A stretch of 64,000 nucleotides of DNA, taken from positions 124,001-188,000 of the forward strand of contig CAWJLE010000003.1 in assembly GCA_963843645.1 (NCBI GenBank), given 5' to 3'. A program made the position numbers and the translations under genes. The stretch's first letter is position 1; each line of letters starts with the position of its first letter. Source of the stretch: CAWJLE01 sp963843645. Lineage in GTDB: Bacteria; Chloroflexota; Anaerolineae; DAOTYC01. This document shows positions 24,216 to 33,038 of this stretch, one piece after another. Below the pieces are notes generated by a model, which worked only from the letters and a program-made list of their open reading frames with translations, searched no databases and was not told the DNA's origin.

Positions 24216-25418
24216 ATGAAGCAGAAGGCGAATAACCGTAAGCCCCAGGGCAAGTTCCCCGTGCGTGTCCTCATCGTGGCGGCTCTGATCGTGGCCGCGG
24301 TAGGGGTTTTCTTGACGACCGTCAACTCGCAGGCGCCGGCTGCGGCACCTGCTGCGAAACAGTCGGGCAGCGCGAACGGAAACGTCGTTCAGGCCGCGAG
24401 CCAGGCGACCCCCGGGTCATCTCCGGCAGCGGTGACGCTCATCGAGTTCGGCGATTACCAGTGTCCGGCGTGCGGCTCGTACTACCCTGTCGTCAAGCAG
24501 ATCGTCAACGACTTCAAGGGGCAACTGAACTTCGTGTTTCGCAATTACCCGCTCAGCCAGCACCAGAATGCCTACATCGCGGCCCAGGCCGCTGAAGCGG
24601 CCGGCCTGCAGGGTAAGTTTTGGGAGATGCACGACATGCTGTACGAGAACCAGGGGGCCTGGGCTGAGTCCAGCACCCCTCAGGACATCTTCGTCCAGTA
24701 TGCGCAACAGTTGGGTCTGAACACCGACCGATTCAAGTCTGACATGTCGTCCGCCGCCGTCAAGGACAAAATCGACGCCGACATCCAGTACGGGGATCAA
24801 CTGGCCGTGAATGCGACGCCCACGTTCTTTCTGAATGGCCAGAAGATACAGAACCCTCAGAGTTATCAGGAATTCAGTGCACTCATCAAGGCTGCGGTGG
24901 CGAAGGCGCCCGCGGCCCAGTCGTCGGCGGAGCTCTACCACATTCACGTCAACTTCAAGGTGTACCTGGAGGGCAAGCCGATCGACTTCAGTCTCGCCAA
25001 GTACCAATCCACCGACACGGCACCGCTGAACCCCTACGTTCACCTGCACGACGGCAACGGAGACGTCATTCATTTCCACAAGCAGGGGGTCACGCTGGGC
25101 GACTTCTTCAGTTCCCTGGGCATGACCTTCACCTCGACGTGTTTTGACCCAAGCATGGGCCAGAACTACTGCAACAGCGGCGACGCAACGTTGAAGATGT
25201 TCGTTAATGGCAAGCCGAACACGCAATACGGCGCGTACGTACCGCAAGACCTGGATCGAATCCTCATCAGCTTCGGCTCGGAGTCCGCGGCACAACTGGA
25301 GAGCCAGATGAACTCCGTCGCCGATACCGCGTGCATCTACTCGCTCAAATGCCCTGAGCGGGGTAAGCCGCCCACAGAAACGTGCGTTGGCGGGCTCGGA
25401 ACTGCGTGCACAGACTGA
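24216..25418 (+). CDS. DsbA-family thioredoxin-fold protein with an extra C-terminal domain
   Basis: 400 residues. There is one N-terminal membrane anchor (about 16-36) and a low-complexity Ala/Gln linker. A DsbA-type thioredoxin fold with active site CPAC (83-86, EFGDYQCPACGSYY) and cis-Pro segment NATPTFFLNGQ follows, to about residue 230. Residues about 240-400 form a second domain rich in His and Cys (ELYHIHVNFKVYLEG, YVHLHDGNGDVIHFHKQG, TFTSTCFDPSMGQNYC) that I do not recognise by name. Extracytoplasmic disulfide oxidoreductase or isomerase activity is expected for the first domain; the second may bind metal. It starts at ATG 24216 after AAAGGA. Confidence 0.8.
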   Translation: MKQKANNRKPQGKFPVRVLIVAALIVAAVGVFLTTVNSQAPAAAPAAKQSGSANGNVVQAASQATPGSSPAAVTLIEFGDYQCPACGSYYPVVKQIVNDFKGQLNFVFRNYPLSQHQNAYIAAQAAEAAGLQGKFWEMHDMLYENQGAWAESSTPQDIFVQYAQQLGLNTDRFKSDMSSAAVKDKIDADIQYGDQLAVNATPTFFLNGQKIQNPQSYQEFSALIKAAVAKAPAAQSSAELYHIHVNFKVYLEGKPIDFSLAKYQSTDTAPLNPYVHLHDGNGDVIHFHKQGVTLGDFFSSLGMTFTSTCFDPSMGQNYCNSGDATLKMFVNGKPNTQYGAYVPQDLDRILISFGSESAAQLESQMNSVADTACIYSLKCPERGKPPTETCVGGLGTACTD

Positions 25419-25499
25419 GAGCCCGCGCGCACGAGGTATGTGAACCCTTTGGTTCGATGCGACCGCGCCCGACGTTGGCGCAGGAGGTTCCTCACCGCA

Positions 25500-26174
25500 A
25501 TGAAAGAACGTACCCTCTTCGAGACCGTCGCCGGCATTGCCGCGATAGTGACGGGAATCAGTGTCTTCTGCTACGCGATCTCCCTGGTGATCCTGGCCGT
25601 CTCTCTGCACGTCGGCATCGGCGCCCTGCGTCTCGCCGCGAGCTTCCTGATCATCGGCAGTCTGGCGGCGACCCTGGTCTGGGTCGCGATCTACGCTCGG
25701 CTCCGCGAGACGGACGCGGCCTTCGCGCTGTGGGCGCTGATCGCAGGCATCGTGGGCCACTTCGGCTCAGTCGCTTACGGCGGCTACGACCTCGCCGCGT
25801 CCGTCACCAACGGTCAGCAGCCGACGATAGGTCGGATCATCAGCCAGGCAAGTCCGCAGGGGCTGTTCACCTTCGGCGTGGTCGGATTGAGTCTTTTCGT
25901 AATTGCCTGGATGATCGAGCGCGGGGGCATGTTCCCGCGGCCGCTCGGTTACGCGGGTTATCTGTTTGCGCTGCTGTCCATCTACATCTATCCCGCCCGG
26001 GTCATCATACAACATCTCAACAATCCGGCATTGGCCGGGCCCATCATCTTGACCGGCTTCATCGTTGGGCCAATCTTCTACATCTGGTTGGGAGTTACGC
26101 TGCTGAATGGGACCGTTGACGAGGCGGTAGCCCACGCAGCACCCAAGCCGGACCTGTACTGCTGCAGCGTCTGA
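25500..26174 (+). CDS. Polytopic membrane protein of unknown function
   Basis: 224 residues with about seven hydrophobic helices (GIAAIVTGISVFCYAISLVI, LAASFLIIGSLAATLVWVAI, GLFTFGVVGLSLFVIAWMIE and others), similar in layout to DUF4386-type integral membrane proteins. The tail DLYCCSV has two Cys. ATG 25500 is preceded by AGGAGG 11-12 bases upstream, which is rather far; a GTG at 25440 is the alternative. No functional motif is visible. Confidence 0.6.
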   Translation: MKERTLFETVAGIAAIVTGISVFCYAISLVILAVSLHVGIGALRLAASFLIIGSLAATLVWVAIYARLRETDAAFALWALIAGIVGHFGSVAYGGYDLAASVTNGQQPTIGRIISQASPQGLFTFGVVGLSLFVIAWMIERGGMFPRPLGYAGYLFALLSIYIYPARVIIQHLNNPALAGPIILTGFIVGPIFYIWLGVTLLNGTVDEAVAHAAPKPDLYCCSV

Positions 26175-26290
26175 GCAATTCGGACATTCTGGCTGTTCGT
26201 AACCGGGCCGCCGGTGGGTTGTGAGCCCATATGGTCCGACGCCATTGTGTCGCTCGGACGGCCTGGTCAGTCGGCCGGAACGGGGGAATT

Positions 26291-26338
26291 CACGAAGGGG
26301 CGCTGCCCGCGACATGTCGCGGGCAGCGCCCCTTCGTG
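26291..26338. repeat. Perfect 48-base palindrome
   Basis: The 24 bases 26291-26314 (starting CACGAAGGGGCGCTGCC) are exactly the reverse complement of 26315-26338, with no loop bases. It stands 117 bases after the membrane protein stop, in a 363-base gap. It could be a terminator or a protein-binding site; there is no U-tract. The following 26350-26460 stretch is notably AT-rich and probably contains the promoter of the next gene. Confidence 0.85.
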
Positions 26339-26537
26339 CCACCTTGGAGAAGACGGTGCATGGTGTCAAAGAACATAAGCATATTATTGGAATTAATATT
26401 TGTGTAACTAATGCTACATGTGATGGCGCTCGAATGAGATTACTATTAAGGCCAATGTGTGGACAACGGTCGCGCCCGGCTGCCGGGATCGACCCCAAAA
26501 TAGAGACAGGTGTATTGGCCAGAGAGGAGACATTACG

Positions 26538-27074
26538 ATGAACCGGCAAAGACTTCTGTTGGCGAGCCTGATGGTGTTGAGCCTGGTTGTCGGCATGGGC
26601 ACGTCCGCTTCGACGGCGAATGCGTCGCCGCCGTACGCGAGCGCCCCCCAGCCGACGCCCTGGCTCCATCTTTATCAGAGCACGCAGTGGGGCTACATCC
26701 TTACGGACGGCAATGGCTGGGTCTTGTACAGCTATGCCAAAGACAAGCCGGGGCAAAGCTATTGCACCGGCACGTGCGCCGAAGTCTGGCTGCCGTATCT
26801 TGCAGTCTACGGCGCCAAGCCGCAGGCCAACTTCAAGGATGACTTCGTCTTCGGCGTCATCCAGCGTCCCGATGGCGCGTACCAGGTGGCGTTCAACAAT
26901 ATTCCGCTCTACTACTACGCCCAGGATCAGAAGGCCGGCGATGCTTATGGAAACGGCTATGGCGGCGTGTGGTCCGTGGTACCTGTCAAGTACACGCCAC
27001 CCGCGCCCCCTGCGTACAGCCCGCCCCAACAGCCCTATCAGCCGCCTTACAACAATGGGGGCGGAGGCTACTAA
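26538..27074 (+). CDS. Secreted repeat protein (Lipoprotein_15/COG4315-type)
   Basis: 178 residues with a signal peptide (LLLASLMVLSLVVGMG). Two copies of the secreted-repeat motif follow: YILTDGNGWVLYSYAKDKPG with CTGTCAEVWLPY, and FGVIQRPDGAYQVAFNNIPL with YYYAQDQKAGDAYGNGYGGV. This matches the PF03640 repeat, known in surface lipoproteins of unknown function, but here a lipobox is missing. The tail is Pro/Gln/Tyr-rich. ATG 26538 follows GAGGAGA. Confidence 0.8.
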   Translation: MNRQRLLLASLMVLSLVVGMGTSASTANASPPYASAPQPTPWLHLYQSTQWGYILTDGNGWVLYSYAKDKPGQSYCTGTCAEVWLPYLAVYGAKPQANFKDDFVFGVIQRPDGAYQVAFNNIPLYYYAQDQKAGDAYGNGYGGVWSVVPVKYTPPAPPAYSPPQQPYQPPYNNGGGGY

Positions 27075-27111
27075 AGCCGGCGATGGCCCGGTAAGTCACA
27101 TCAGCCTTAGG

Positions 27112-27134
27112 GTCCACCGGCAGTCCGGGTGGAC
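27112..27134. terminator. Hairpin between convergent genes
   Basis: GTCCACC (27112-27118) pairs with GGTGGAC (27128-27134) around a 9-base loop, 38 bases after the secreted repeat gene. There is no U-tract. Confidence 0.4.
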
Positions 27135-27258
27135 GACCCAGATCCACGAATCGAAAAGACCTCGGGACGTGAGCGAAATCAGGCACTCATCGAACGAGGT
27201 CTTTCAATTGGAATCCATCCTCGGACGCGCTGTGCAATGGCCGAGCGAGAATCGTGCG

Positions 27259-28296
27259 TCAGTTGGGCAGAGACAGCAGCCAGAGATTCTGGTCGCGGGC
27301 GGACACGAACGCGATCTTTTGTCCATCCGGCGAAGCGACCCAGTCGCCATCGCCGATCTTGAAGGGAGTGACCTGAGGATCGACCAGGCGTCGCGTTTGC
27401 TGGGTCGTGACGTCTAGCTCCCACAGCTCGTGGTTCTCTGCGGTGGGCTGGAATGGCACGATGAGCAGGCGGTGCCCGTCGCGCCACTGGTACGGACCGA
27501 ACATCTCCGCAGGCACGCTGAATTTGCCGGTTCCGTCTGTGCGCATGACCCACAGGCCGTTCTTGTTCGGGTCGGGCTCGGGCGCTACCTGGAAGGCCAA
27601 CCAACTCCCATCCAGCGAGAGGCTTGGGCCCCGAAGGTTCTCGGCCCTGGACAGCTCCTTGAGCTCGCCGGTCAGCACGGACAGCGTGCTCAGCACCTGT
27701 TCGCGGGTACCGGGTGAGCCGCGGCCGCCGATCAGCAGGACATCCTCGGAAACCCAGCCACTGATCGAACCGCCACGTATCGTGGCGATCGTTTTGTCAC
27801 CTGTCCCGTCGAAGTTGGCCACGTGGACGTGGGTCACCCGCGTTTCGGGCGAGGACCCCGGATTCCCCTGCCCCTGAGTCCAGGCGATGCGCTGCTCGTT
27901 CGGCGAGACACTGACAGCAGCGCCTCCGGCGGGAACGGTCCAGCGCTTCCCGTCGGACACGCGTTCGAGAGTCGTGGAGTCGCGCTGCAGGTCCAACACC
28001 AGGGACAGCCCGTGAGTGTACTGGGCGATGCGAGAGGTCACGAGCCGGGGCGCCAGGGGATGGTCGAGGTCAATGCCGTAGATGCCGGTGGGTGCGTCGG
28101 GCTGCGGCTTGTCGATGTACAACACGCGTTGCGAGTCCTGCGACCAGAACGGACGAGTGCAGCAGCCGCCCGTGGCGAGTTGGGTCAGAGTGGGAGCCTG
28201 GGCTGCAACCGGCCGGTAGACCGCCGTCGCTGCAAGCGCGACCATCGCGACCAGTGCGCCCCGCCAGGCAATTCGGGTTTGCCGGGACGAGTTCAT
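27259..28296 (-). CDS. Secreted beta-propeller (TolB/WD40-like) protein
   Basis: 345 residues with a signal sequence (IAWRGALVAMVALAATAVYR). Repeated blades of the TolB/PD40 kind follow: FWSQDSQRVLYIDKP, VSPNEQRIAWTQG, LSLDGSWLAFQVAPEPD, ASPDGQKIAFVSARD. Such modules act as protein-binding scaffolds. ATG 28296 lies just before the stop of the M23 peptidase gene, so the two form an operon. No catalytic domain is present. Confidence 0.75.
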   Translation of the reverse strand: MNSSRQTRIAWRGALVAMVALAATAVYRPVAAQAPTLTQLATGGCCTRPFWSQDSQRVLYIDKPQPDAPTGIYGIDLDHPLAPRLVTSRIAQYTHGLSLVLDLQRDSTTLERVSDGKRWTVPAGGAAVSVSPNEQRIAWTQGQGNPGSSPETRVTHVHVANFDGTGDKTIATIRGGSISGWVSEDVLLIGGRGSPGTREQVLSTLSVLTGELKELSRAENLRGPSLSLDGSWLAFQVAPEPDPNKNGLWVMRTDGTGKFSVPAEMFGPYQWRDGHRLLIVPFQPTAENHELWELDVTTQQTRRLVDPQVTPFKIGDGDWVASPDGQKIAFVSARDQNLWLLSLPN

Positions 28297-28297
28297 T

Positions 28298-29026
28298 CTA
28301 GTGCATCCCCCGATCCGGCGGCCATGGGTTTGCGAAGTCATTGAGAATTGGACCGCCTGTGATGGCTTCCGGTTGATCGTCAAGGTGCTGCCACTGGCGA
28401 GGATTGTCCAGGTTATACTCGAAGCCCGTCGAGAACGATTCGACGAGTGCCAGGTTGTCCCAATCGGCCTGGATGAGCGTGGCCGGGTTGTACTTGCGGA
28501 CGTGCGCCAGATCGCGGATCTCCAGGTGGAGATGCGGGCGCCCGCGGCAACTCGTGCCCTGCGAGTCTCCGCTCAGGCCTACCACTTCGCCCTGCTTCAC
28601 TTTTTGCCCCACAGCTAAGGTGGGCTTCTGCACCAGGTGACCGTAGAGCGAAGCGTACTTCGCAGCCGGGTAGTCGATCATGAGGTTGTGCGGCGGAGAT
28701 CCGAAATTCAGGTTGTCCACGGCGAAGACCACGCCGTCGGCCAGCGCGAGGACCTCCGTCCGGCAGGGCGTGCTGAAGTCGACGCCGAAGTGGATGCCTC
28801 CGCTGCGGACGTAGGTGCTGTTACGCTGGCGATATGCGCCGGTCGTGTTGCCGTAGGGCTGTCCCAGCAACCACGTACCAGGTCCCGGCGGATCCTTGAA
28901 CGGCAAGATGAATGGCTTCGCTGCCGGCGCGGGAGGCGGGGTCTGCCCCTGCACCAGCGAGGCAGCGGCGGCCATTAGCACTATCGGCGCTGCATACCGG
29001 AGAAGCCTCATCGTCAATCGGAGCAT
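28298..29026 (-). CDS. Secreted M23 metallopeptidase
   Basis: 242 residues. A signal peptide (LLRYAAPIVLMAAAASLV) is followed by a LytM/M23 domain with zinc ligands in GGIHFGVDFSTP and GRPHLHLEI, and the YGHLVQKPTLAVGQKVKQGE core. The family cleaves peptidoglycan cross-links. ATG 29026 follows GGGAGA at about 11 bases. It is upstream partner of the beta-propeller gene. About 35 residues after the HLH motif have no family match. Confidence 0.85.
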   Translation of the reverse strand: MLRLTMRLLRYAAPIVLMAAAASLVQGQTPPPAPAAKPFILPFKDPPGPGTWLLGQPYGNTTGAYRQRNSTYVRSGGIHFGVDFSTPCRTEVLALADGVVFAVDNLNFGSPPHNLMIDYPAAKYASLYGHLVQKPTLAVGQKVKQGEVVGLSGDSQGTSCRGRPHLHLEIRDLAHVRKYNPATLIQADWDNLALVESFSTGFEYNLDNPRQWQHLDDQPEAITGGPILNDFANPWPPDRGMH

Positions 29027-29142
29027 GGCTCGTTTCTCCCGTGTTTCAGAGATCCCTCTGCGCACGCTGGACGGAGCGATCCAGAGGAGCCTTGATTGTA
29101 GGCGAAACGGGAGTGAACTCCAAGCGTCGGCACTGCGATCGC

Positions 29143-29799
29143 CTAATGCGCCATTCCCCGCTCGGCAGCCAATGCCTCCGCACGCTCCTTGATCCCGAGC
29201 AGGTGCTTGCGCACCATCCAAAACTCGCCGGGATCCATGATGAGCAGCAGCGGCACCACTTGCGGTGTCACAGCCAGCCACGTGCGAATCCGCAAGATCA
29301 ACCGCGTGCCTCGACGATCGAGCGGCTCCAGCAGGTACGACCAGGAGACGTTCACGCCCTCGTCCTCGATGTGCAGGACGAGCGACCGGTTCGGCTCGAC
29401 CGCCACAACCGGCCAGCTCGGCCCCGAGCCCATCGGGATGACGTCGCCCACTGCCAGGTGTTGGAATTCGGGGAGAACGCGCCGGGAGCTTTCCCGGTCG
29501 AGGATGCCCATCACTCGATCTATCCAGTCGTAGCTGTACATCCCGGCCCGCTGATAGCCCATCTGCACCAACCAGGGCCAGACGTCGGCCGGCGCCACGT
29601 CGACGTCGACGGCCCGGGTCGTGACGTGCATCGGCTGCTGGACCAGGTCGTCGTCGGCCATCCCGCGCGCGACCTCGGCGTCGGTCGCGCCCCAGCGCAA
29701 CTGCAGCGGGCGGACCCAGGCTACGTAGCCGAGCACTGTCGCCACTCCAGTGATGCCGGCCCGGAGGACAATCCTCGTCCCTCTCGCGCGTATCGTCAT
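29143..29799 (-). CDS. Membrane-anchored SRPBCC-like protein
   Basis: 218 residues. An N-terminal hydrophobic helix (VLRAGITGVATVLGYVAW) is followed by a domain with VDVDVAPADVWPWLVQMGYQ, the typical start of SRPBCC/START-like ligand-binding folds, and SWSYLLEPLDRRGTRLILRI. The ligand is unknown. ATG 29799 follows AGGAGGG at 7 bases. Neighbours are unrelated. Confidence 0.7.
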   Translation of the reverse strand: MTIRARGTRIVLRAGITGVATVLGYVAWVRPLQLRWGATDAEVARGMADDDLVQQPMHVTTRAVDVDVAPADVWPWLVQMGYQRAGMYSYDWIDRVMGILDRESSRRVLPEFQHLAVGDVIPMGSGPSWPVVAVEPNRSLVLHIEDEGVNVSWSYLLEPLDRRGTRLILRIRTWLAVTPQVVPLLLIMDPGEFWMVRKHLLGIKERAEALAAERGMAH

Positions 29800-29851
29800 G
29801 TGCGCCCTCCTGTCCATCTCTATCCGGACATAGTCCAACAGTGCTTTAGTC

Positions 29852-30415
29852 TCATTTGGCTGGAGGCTTTCGAAACGCCGTGCCCTCCCGAAACACCGTA
29901 CCGAGCGCCTGCCCCAGGTCCCAGTACCGATTGCCGACCAAAATCATGGGGTTCAGCTGTTTCGGGTCGATGCTGCCGTCGGTCAGGCATTGCTCTTTGG
30001 CGTATGCGGCGACGATCTCGCCGAAGAACATCTCGAAACCCAAGATGGGCAAGCTCTGAATGACCTTGCACAGGAAGTTGAGCGGGCACTCTCTGATCAT
30101 CGGGGCGTTGCCCAGCTCGTCATAAAATGAGGCAAAGACATCCGACTTATCGGCGGCGTGCCCGGAAACCAGGCCGCAATAGTCGGTCTGCTGGATCAGG
30201 TCCGCCGATGGGACGTTGACACTGAAGTACCCGTTCTCCTGGACTCCACGGGTCGTGTAATGGGTGCTCTTCAGCGAGATGTAGAGCACCGGCTCCAGGC
30301 TGACCACTCCGCATGCGCCGATGGTGGCGTAATTCGGTTTGCCGTCGACGTCCGCGCCAGCGAGTACGGTGGGGAAAGGGCCAATGGGTCTGTTTGGGAT
30401 TTTAATCTTCGCCAT
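29852..30415 (-). CDS. Flavin reductase family (FMN-binding split-barrel) protein
   Basis: 187 residues: PFPTVLAGADVDGKPNYATI, then ISLKSTHYTTRGVQENGYFS and NVPSADLIQQTDYCGLVSGH, the standard order of flavin-reductase-like proteins that bind FMN non-covalently. The C-terminal NPMILVGNRYWDLGQ is also typical. ATG 30415 follows GGAG at 8 bases. It is likely an NAD(P)H:FMN reductase or a related flavoprotein with unknown partner. Confidence 0.8.
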   Translation of the reverse strand: MAKIKIPNRPIGPFPTVLAGADVDGKPNYATIGACGVVSLEPVLYISLKSTHYTTRGVQENGYFSVNVPSADLIQQTDYCGLVSGHAADKSDVFASFYDELGNAPMIRECPLNFLCKVIQSLPILGFEMFFGEIVAAYAKEQCLTDGSIDPKQLNPMILVGNRYWDLGQALGTVFREGTAFRKPPAK

Positions 30416-30476
30416 GCTCAAATCTCCGATTCTTCCTCAGCCCTGCCTCGACTGCGGGGAGCTTGGGCATCCAAGT

Positions 30477-31055
30477 TCACACCCGGCCAACGGCCGTATC
30501 GCCGGCAGAGTGTCGCGCCCGCCACAGCCCGTATCGGATGAGGAACTGGGCCAGGTGGACGACAGGACTCTTGAATCCGACGCCGACGACAGTATGGGGA
30601 AAGGCCTCATCCCCGGCAAAGCCGACGAACGAGCCGGTGAACGGCTTCAGGATCGACCGGAAGGCTTCCGGGGTGAAGCGCCAGTAATCCTGCGGGTAAT
30701 CGTGGATCGGGAAATTCATCACACTGCTGATAATAGCCACGCCGTCGGGACGCAAGATGCGGTAAATTTCTTTCAATGCCTGGTGGGGGTACTCCACGTG
30801 CTCCAGGGTGTCGAGGCACAAGACGGTACCGGCTGATTCAGCGGGCAGGTCGACGTCGTGCAGGTCGAGCTGCACGTCCACACCGAGTCCCGAGCGCATG
30901 TCCGCGCCGATGTACTCGCGTCCAGGGAACAGGGGGCGCAAGTCCGCGAAGCCTTCCTGGCCGGGCACTTGCAGCGAGCCGAACTCGTAAATCGGCTCGT
31001 GGATCGGCAATTCAGCCGCAGCGATGGATACGAATTCTTTGATGGACTGTCGCAC
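30477..31055 (-). CDS. Class I SAM-dependent methyltransferase
   Basis: 192 residues. PIYEFGSLQVPG replaces the usual glycine motif I. DMRSGLGVDVQLDLHDVDLP and TVLCLDTLEHVEYPHQAL follow, with the post-motif 'LEHV' common in Methyltransf_11, then IYRILRPDGVAIISSVMNFP. The GTG start at 31055 follows CAGGAG at 7-8 bases; the open frame continues far upstream but there overlaps the pentapeptide gene and is not coding. Substrate unknown. Confidence 0.75.
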   Translation of the reverse strand: MRQSIKEFVSIAAAELPIHEPIYEFGSLQVPGQEGFADLRPLFPGREYIGADMRSGLGVDVQLDLHDVDLPAESAGTVLCLDTLEHVEYPHQALKEIYRILRPDGVAIISSVMNFPIHDYPQDYWRFTPEAFRSILKPFTGSFVGFAGDEAFPHTVVGVGFKSPVVHLAQFLIRYGLWRARHSAGDTAVGRV

Positions 31056-31201
31056 GGTGGTCTCCTGGTGAACATCGATGGTCGGGCCAGGTCGTTGAGT
31101 GCGACGATCTGGCGCGCGCGATTCTACCGCAGGAAGGTGAAATGTCCAAGAGAAGAGAGTCCGAAGAGGGGGCTGCCGCCCAAAGATCACGAAGGAACTC
31201 T

Positions 31202-31933
31202 TTATCTCCGGCCAGATCTTTTGAGAACAGCCGCCCAGTCCGCTTTGGACAGGAGACCTTTGTCGAAATTCTTCGTGGCTGCGAGCTGGATCTGCGTCAG
31301 GTTGCGCGCCTTTCTCAAGTCGGCGCCCCGGACGTTCGCCTTGCGCAGGTCTGCGTCGCGCATGTTGGCGCGTCGAAGATCCGAACGGCTGAGGTCGGCC
31401 GCGCGGACGTTGGCGGCACGCAGGTTGACGCTGGTGAGGCGCGCGTTGCCCAGGTTCGCCTGGCTTAAGTTCGCCTCGCGGCAGTCGGCTCCACTGAGGT
31501 CGGCCCGGCGCAAGTCTGCCCCGGCAAGATTGGACCGCCGCAACTTGGCCCCGGTCAGGTCCACATCGCGCAGGTCGGCGTCGCTCAGGTCGGACTTGCG
31601 AAGATCGGCGCCTCGCAGGCGCGCGCCTCGGAGGCGAGCCGCGAAGAGATTCGCCTCGTTGGCGTTGGATCGGGTGAGATCGACGCCTCGGAGGTCCGCC
31701 CCGCGCAAATGCGCGCCGGACAGATTCGCCGCGTTGAGGAGGGCACCACGCAGATCCGACGCACGCAAGTCGGCCCCCGCCAGGTTCACGGCCCGGAGGT
31801 TCGCCCTGCGCAGGCTCATCTTGCGCAGGTCCACGCCACTGAGATCGGGTCGGACCTCGGCGTACTGCTCGCGCCAACGATTCCAGGCCGGAATTCCTCG
31901 CTTCAAGATGATCACGTGTCCCTCGTTGGCCAT
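31202..31933 (-). CDS. Pentapeptide-repeat protein
   Basis: 243 residues. After about 30 non-repetitive residues comes a long array of A(D/N)Lxx pentapeptides (LRRANLRAVNLAGADLRASD and onward to about residue 210), expected to fold as a right-handed quadrilateral beta-helix. Members mimic DNA (gyrase protection) or act as scaffolds; neither can be inferred here. ATG 31933 follows GGGAG. The repeats produce long open frames on the opposite strand, which are shadows. Confidence 0.85.
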   Translation of the reverse strand: MANEGHVIILKRGIPAWNRWREQYAEVRPDLSGVDLRKMSLRRANLRAVNLAGADLRASDLRGALLNAANLSGAHLRGADLRGVDLTRSNANEANLFAARLRGARLRGADLRKSDLSDADLRDVDLTGAKLRRSNLAGADLRRADLSGADCREANLSQANLGNARLTSVNLRAANVRAADLSRSDLRRANMRDADLRKANVRGADLRKARNLTQIQLAATKNFDKGLLSKADWAAVLKRSGRR

Positions 31934-32201
31934 CGGGTCTCCCTTGACGGGTACATATGATGTAACCCGCTGGTTGGCGAGCTGGTTCTTCCAGCGTGGG
32001 CGGGCCGCGACCCACAGCGAGCCGGCTCGCTGTGGGTCGATGAGGCAATGAGGACGTCCGCCAGGCCAGCGCTGGCTCAATCGACATGACCTGAGATCAT
32101 CGTGGTCATCAGGTCAGAACCCTCAACACGGATTATACGCTTCGGCTCGTGGCGTGCAAAAGAATGAGGCCGGTACTCTGACGCCTGAGCGAGGGCAGTG
32201 C

Positions 32202-32627
32202 TTACGAACAAGAGGACGGCCAGGTCTCCAACTCACATTTGCCATGGGGTGGATTGAGGACGTACCATGCATCGAGCAGCAGCCAGCCAACCACCACGGC
32301 CGCAGCTGCCAGTGCGCCATGGCGCAACGCTCCGGCGATGCCGACGACCAGCAGCAGCCACCGGGCCGGCCACGCATTGAGCGCCTCGACGCCGGGCCCC
32401 AGCCACTTCCAATTGGCGCCGTTGGGCAAGCCCGGAGTCCATCGAACAGCCAGGTAAAGGATCAACCAGGAAATGGCCCAGACGGCCAGGGCGGTCATCG
32501 GAGCCAGGGTCAGCACGAGGGCCAGAACGCCAACGACGGCGGACGCGCAGCGGGGGAACGCTGCCCACGCCAACCTGGCCCTCAAATGATGCGTCAGTCG
32601 TTCTGCGTAATGATCTGAGAGCTTCAT
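32202..32627 (-). CDS. Small integral membrane protein
   Basis: 141 residues with about four hydrophobic helices (VVGVLALVLTLAPMTALAVW, AISWLILYLAVRW, WLLLVVGIAGALRHGALAAA). No family motif is recognised. ATG 32627 follows GGAGGTG at 7 bases. Its 5' leader contains a 10-bp inverted repeat (GTTGACGGCG 32654-32663 with 32699-32708). It is divergent from the XRE-cupin gene, with the long hairpin in between. Confidence 0.65.
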   Translation of the reverse strand: MKLSDHYAERLTHHLRARLAWAAFPRCASAVVGVLALVLTLAPMTALAVWAISWLILYLAVRWTPGLPNGANWKWLGPGVEALNAWPARWLLLVVGIAGALRHGALAAAAVVVGWLLLDAWYVLNPPHGKCELETWPSSCS

Positions 32628-32804
32628 GACTGTCACCTCCATCTTCATTGTCTGTTGACGGCGCAATCCGGGAGACGAGTCTCGTTGCCTCAGGCAGCCG
32701 CCGTCAACTCACAGAATTGTCTGGCATGCCAGATGTACAGGTCATTGTGCTCGGCAACATCCACATTATCTACTCATCAATGATTACAGCTGTAAACTTC
32801 ATCA

Positions 32805-32910
32805 CAATAGCCATAGTCACTGGCGTTTCTGCTGGGTCCGGATTGGAATCGAGGCCAGCGCCTCGATTCCAATCCGGACCCAGCAGAAACGCCAGTGACT
32901 ATGGCTATTG
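32805..32910. repeat. 106-base perfect hairpin (51-bp arms, 4-base loop)
   Basis: The arms 32805-32855 and 32860-32910 are exact reverse complements, with loop CAGC. The right arm ends in CTATTG, whose last bases are the beginning of the TTGACA -35 box of the downstream promoter. It lies between two divergent start codons, so it is not a simple terminator. It could be a real regulatory or mobile hairpin (MITE-like core), or a fold-back assembly artefact. Confidence 0.9.
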
Positions 32911-32936
32911 ACAGCGACTGGTTCTCGTGATATATT
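32908..32936 (+). promoter_or_regulatory. Promoter of the XRE-cupin operon
   Basis: TTGACA (32908-32913), 17 bases, TATATT (32931-32936). Immediately downstream GTGAGTGAAGAATTCACTAT contains short inverted GTGA/TCAC elements that may be the operator. The -35 overlaps the end of the long hairpin. Confidence 0.75.
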
Positions 32937-33038
32937 GTGAGTGAAGAATTCACTATCACAGCAACAAAATTCACTCAGAATTAATGCAATGTCGGTCGTG
33001 GCGGATGATGGGCGCTCGCCGGACATGGAGCAGACGGA

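Noticed and set aside
31202..31933. Periodic short repeats read as a possible CRISPR or tandem repeat array
   Set aside because: The 15-base periodicity follows from pentapeptide codons. There are no constant repeats with unique spacers.
30477..32087. 536-residue continuous frame covering methyltransferase and pentapeptide regions
   Set aside because: Only the last 192 codons resemble a protein family. Upstream it is the antiframe of the pentapeptide array, and a ribosome site marks GTG 31055.
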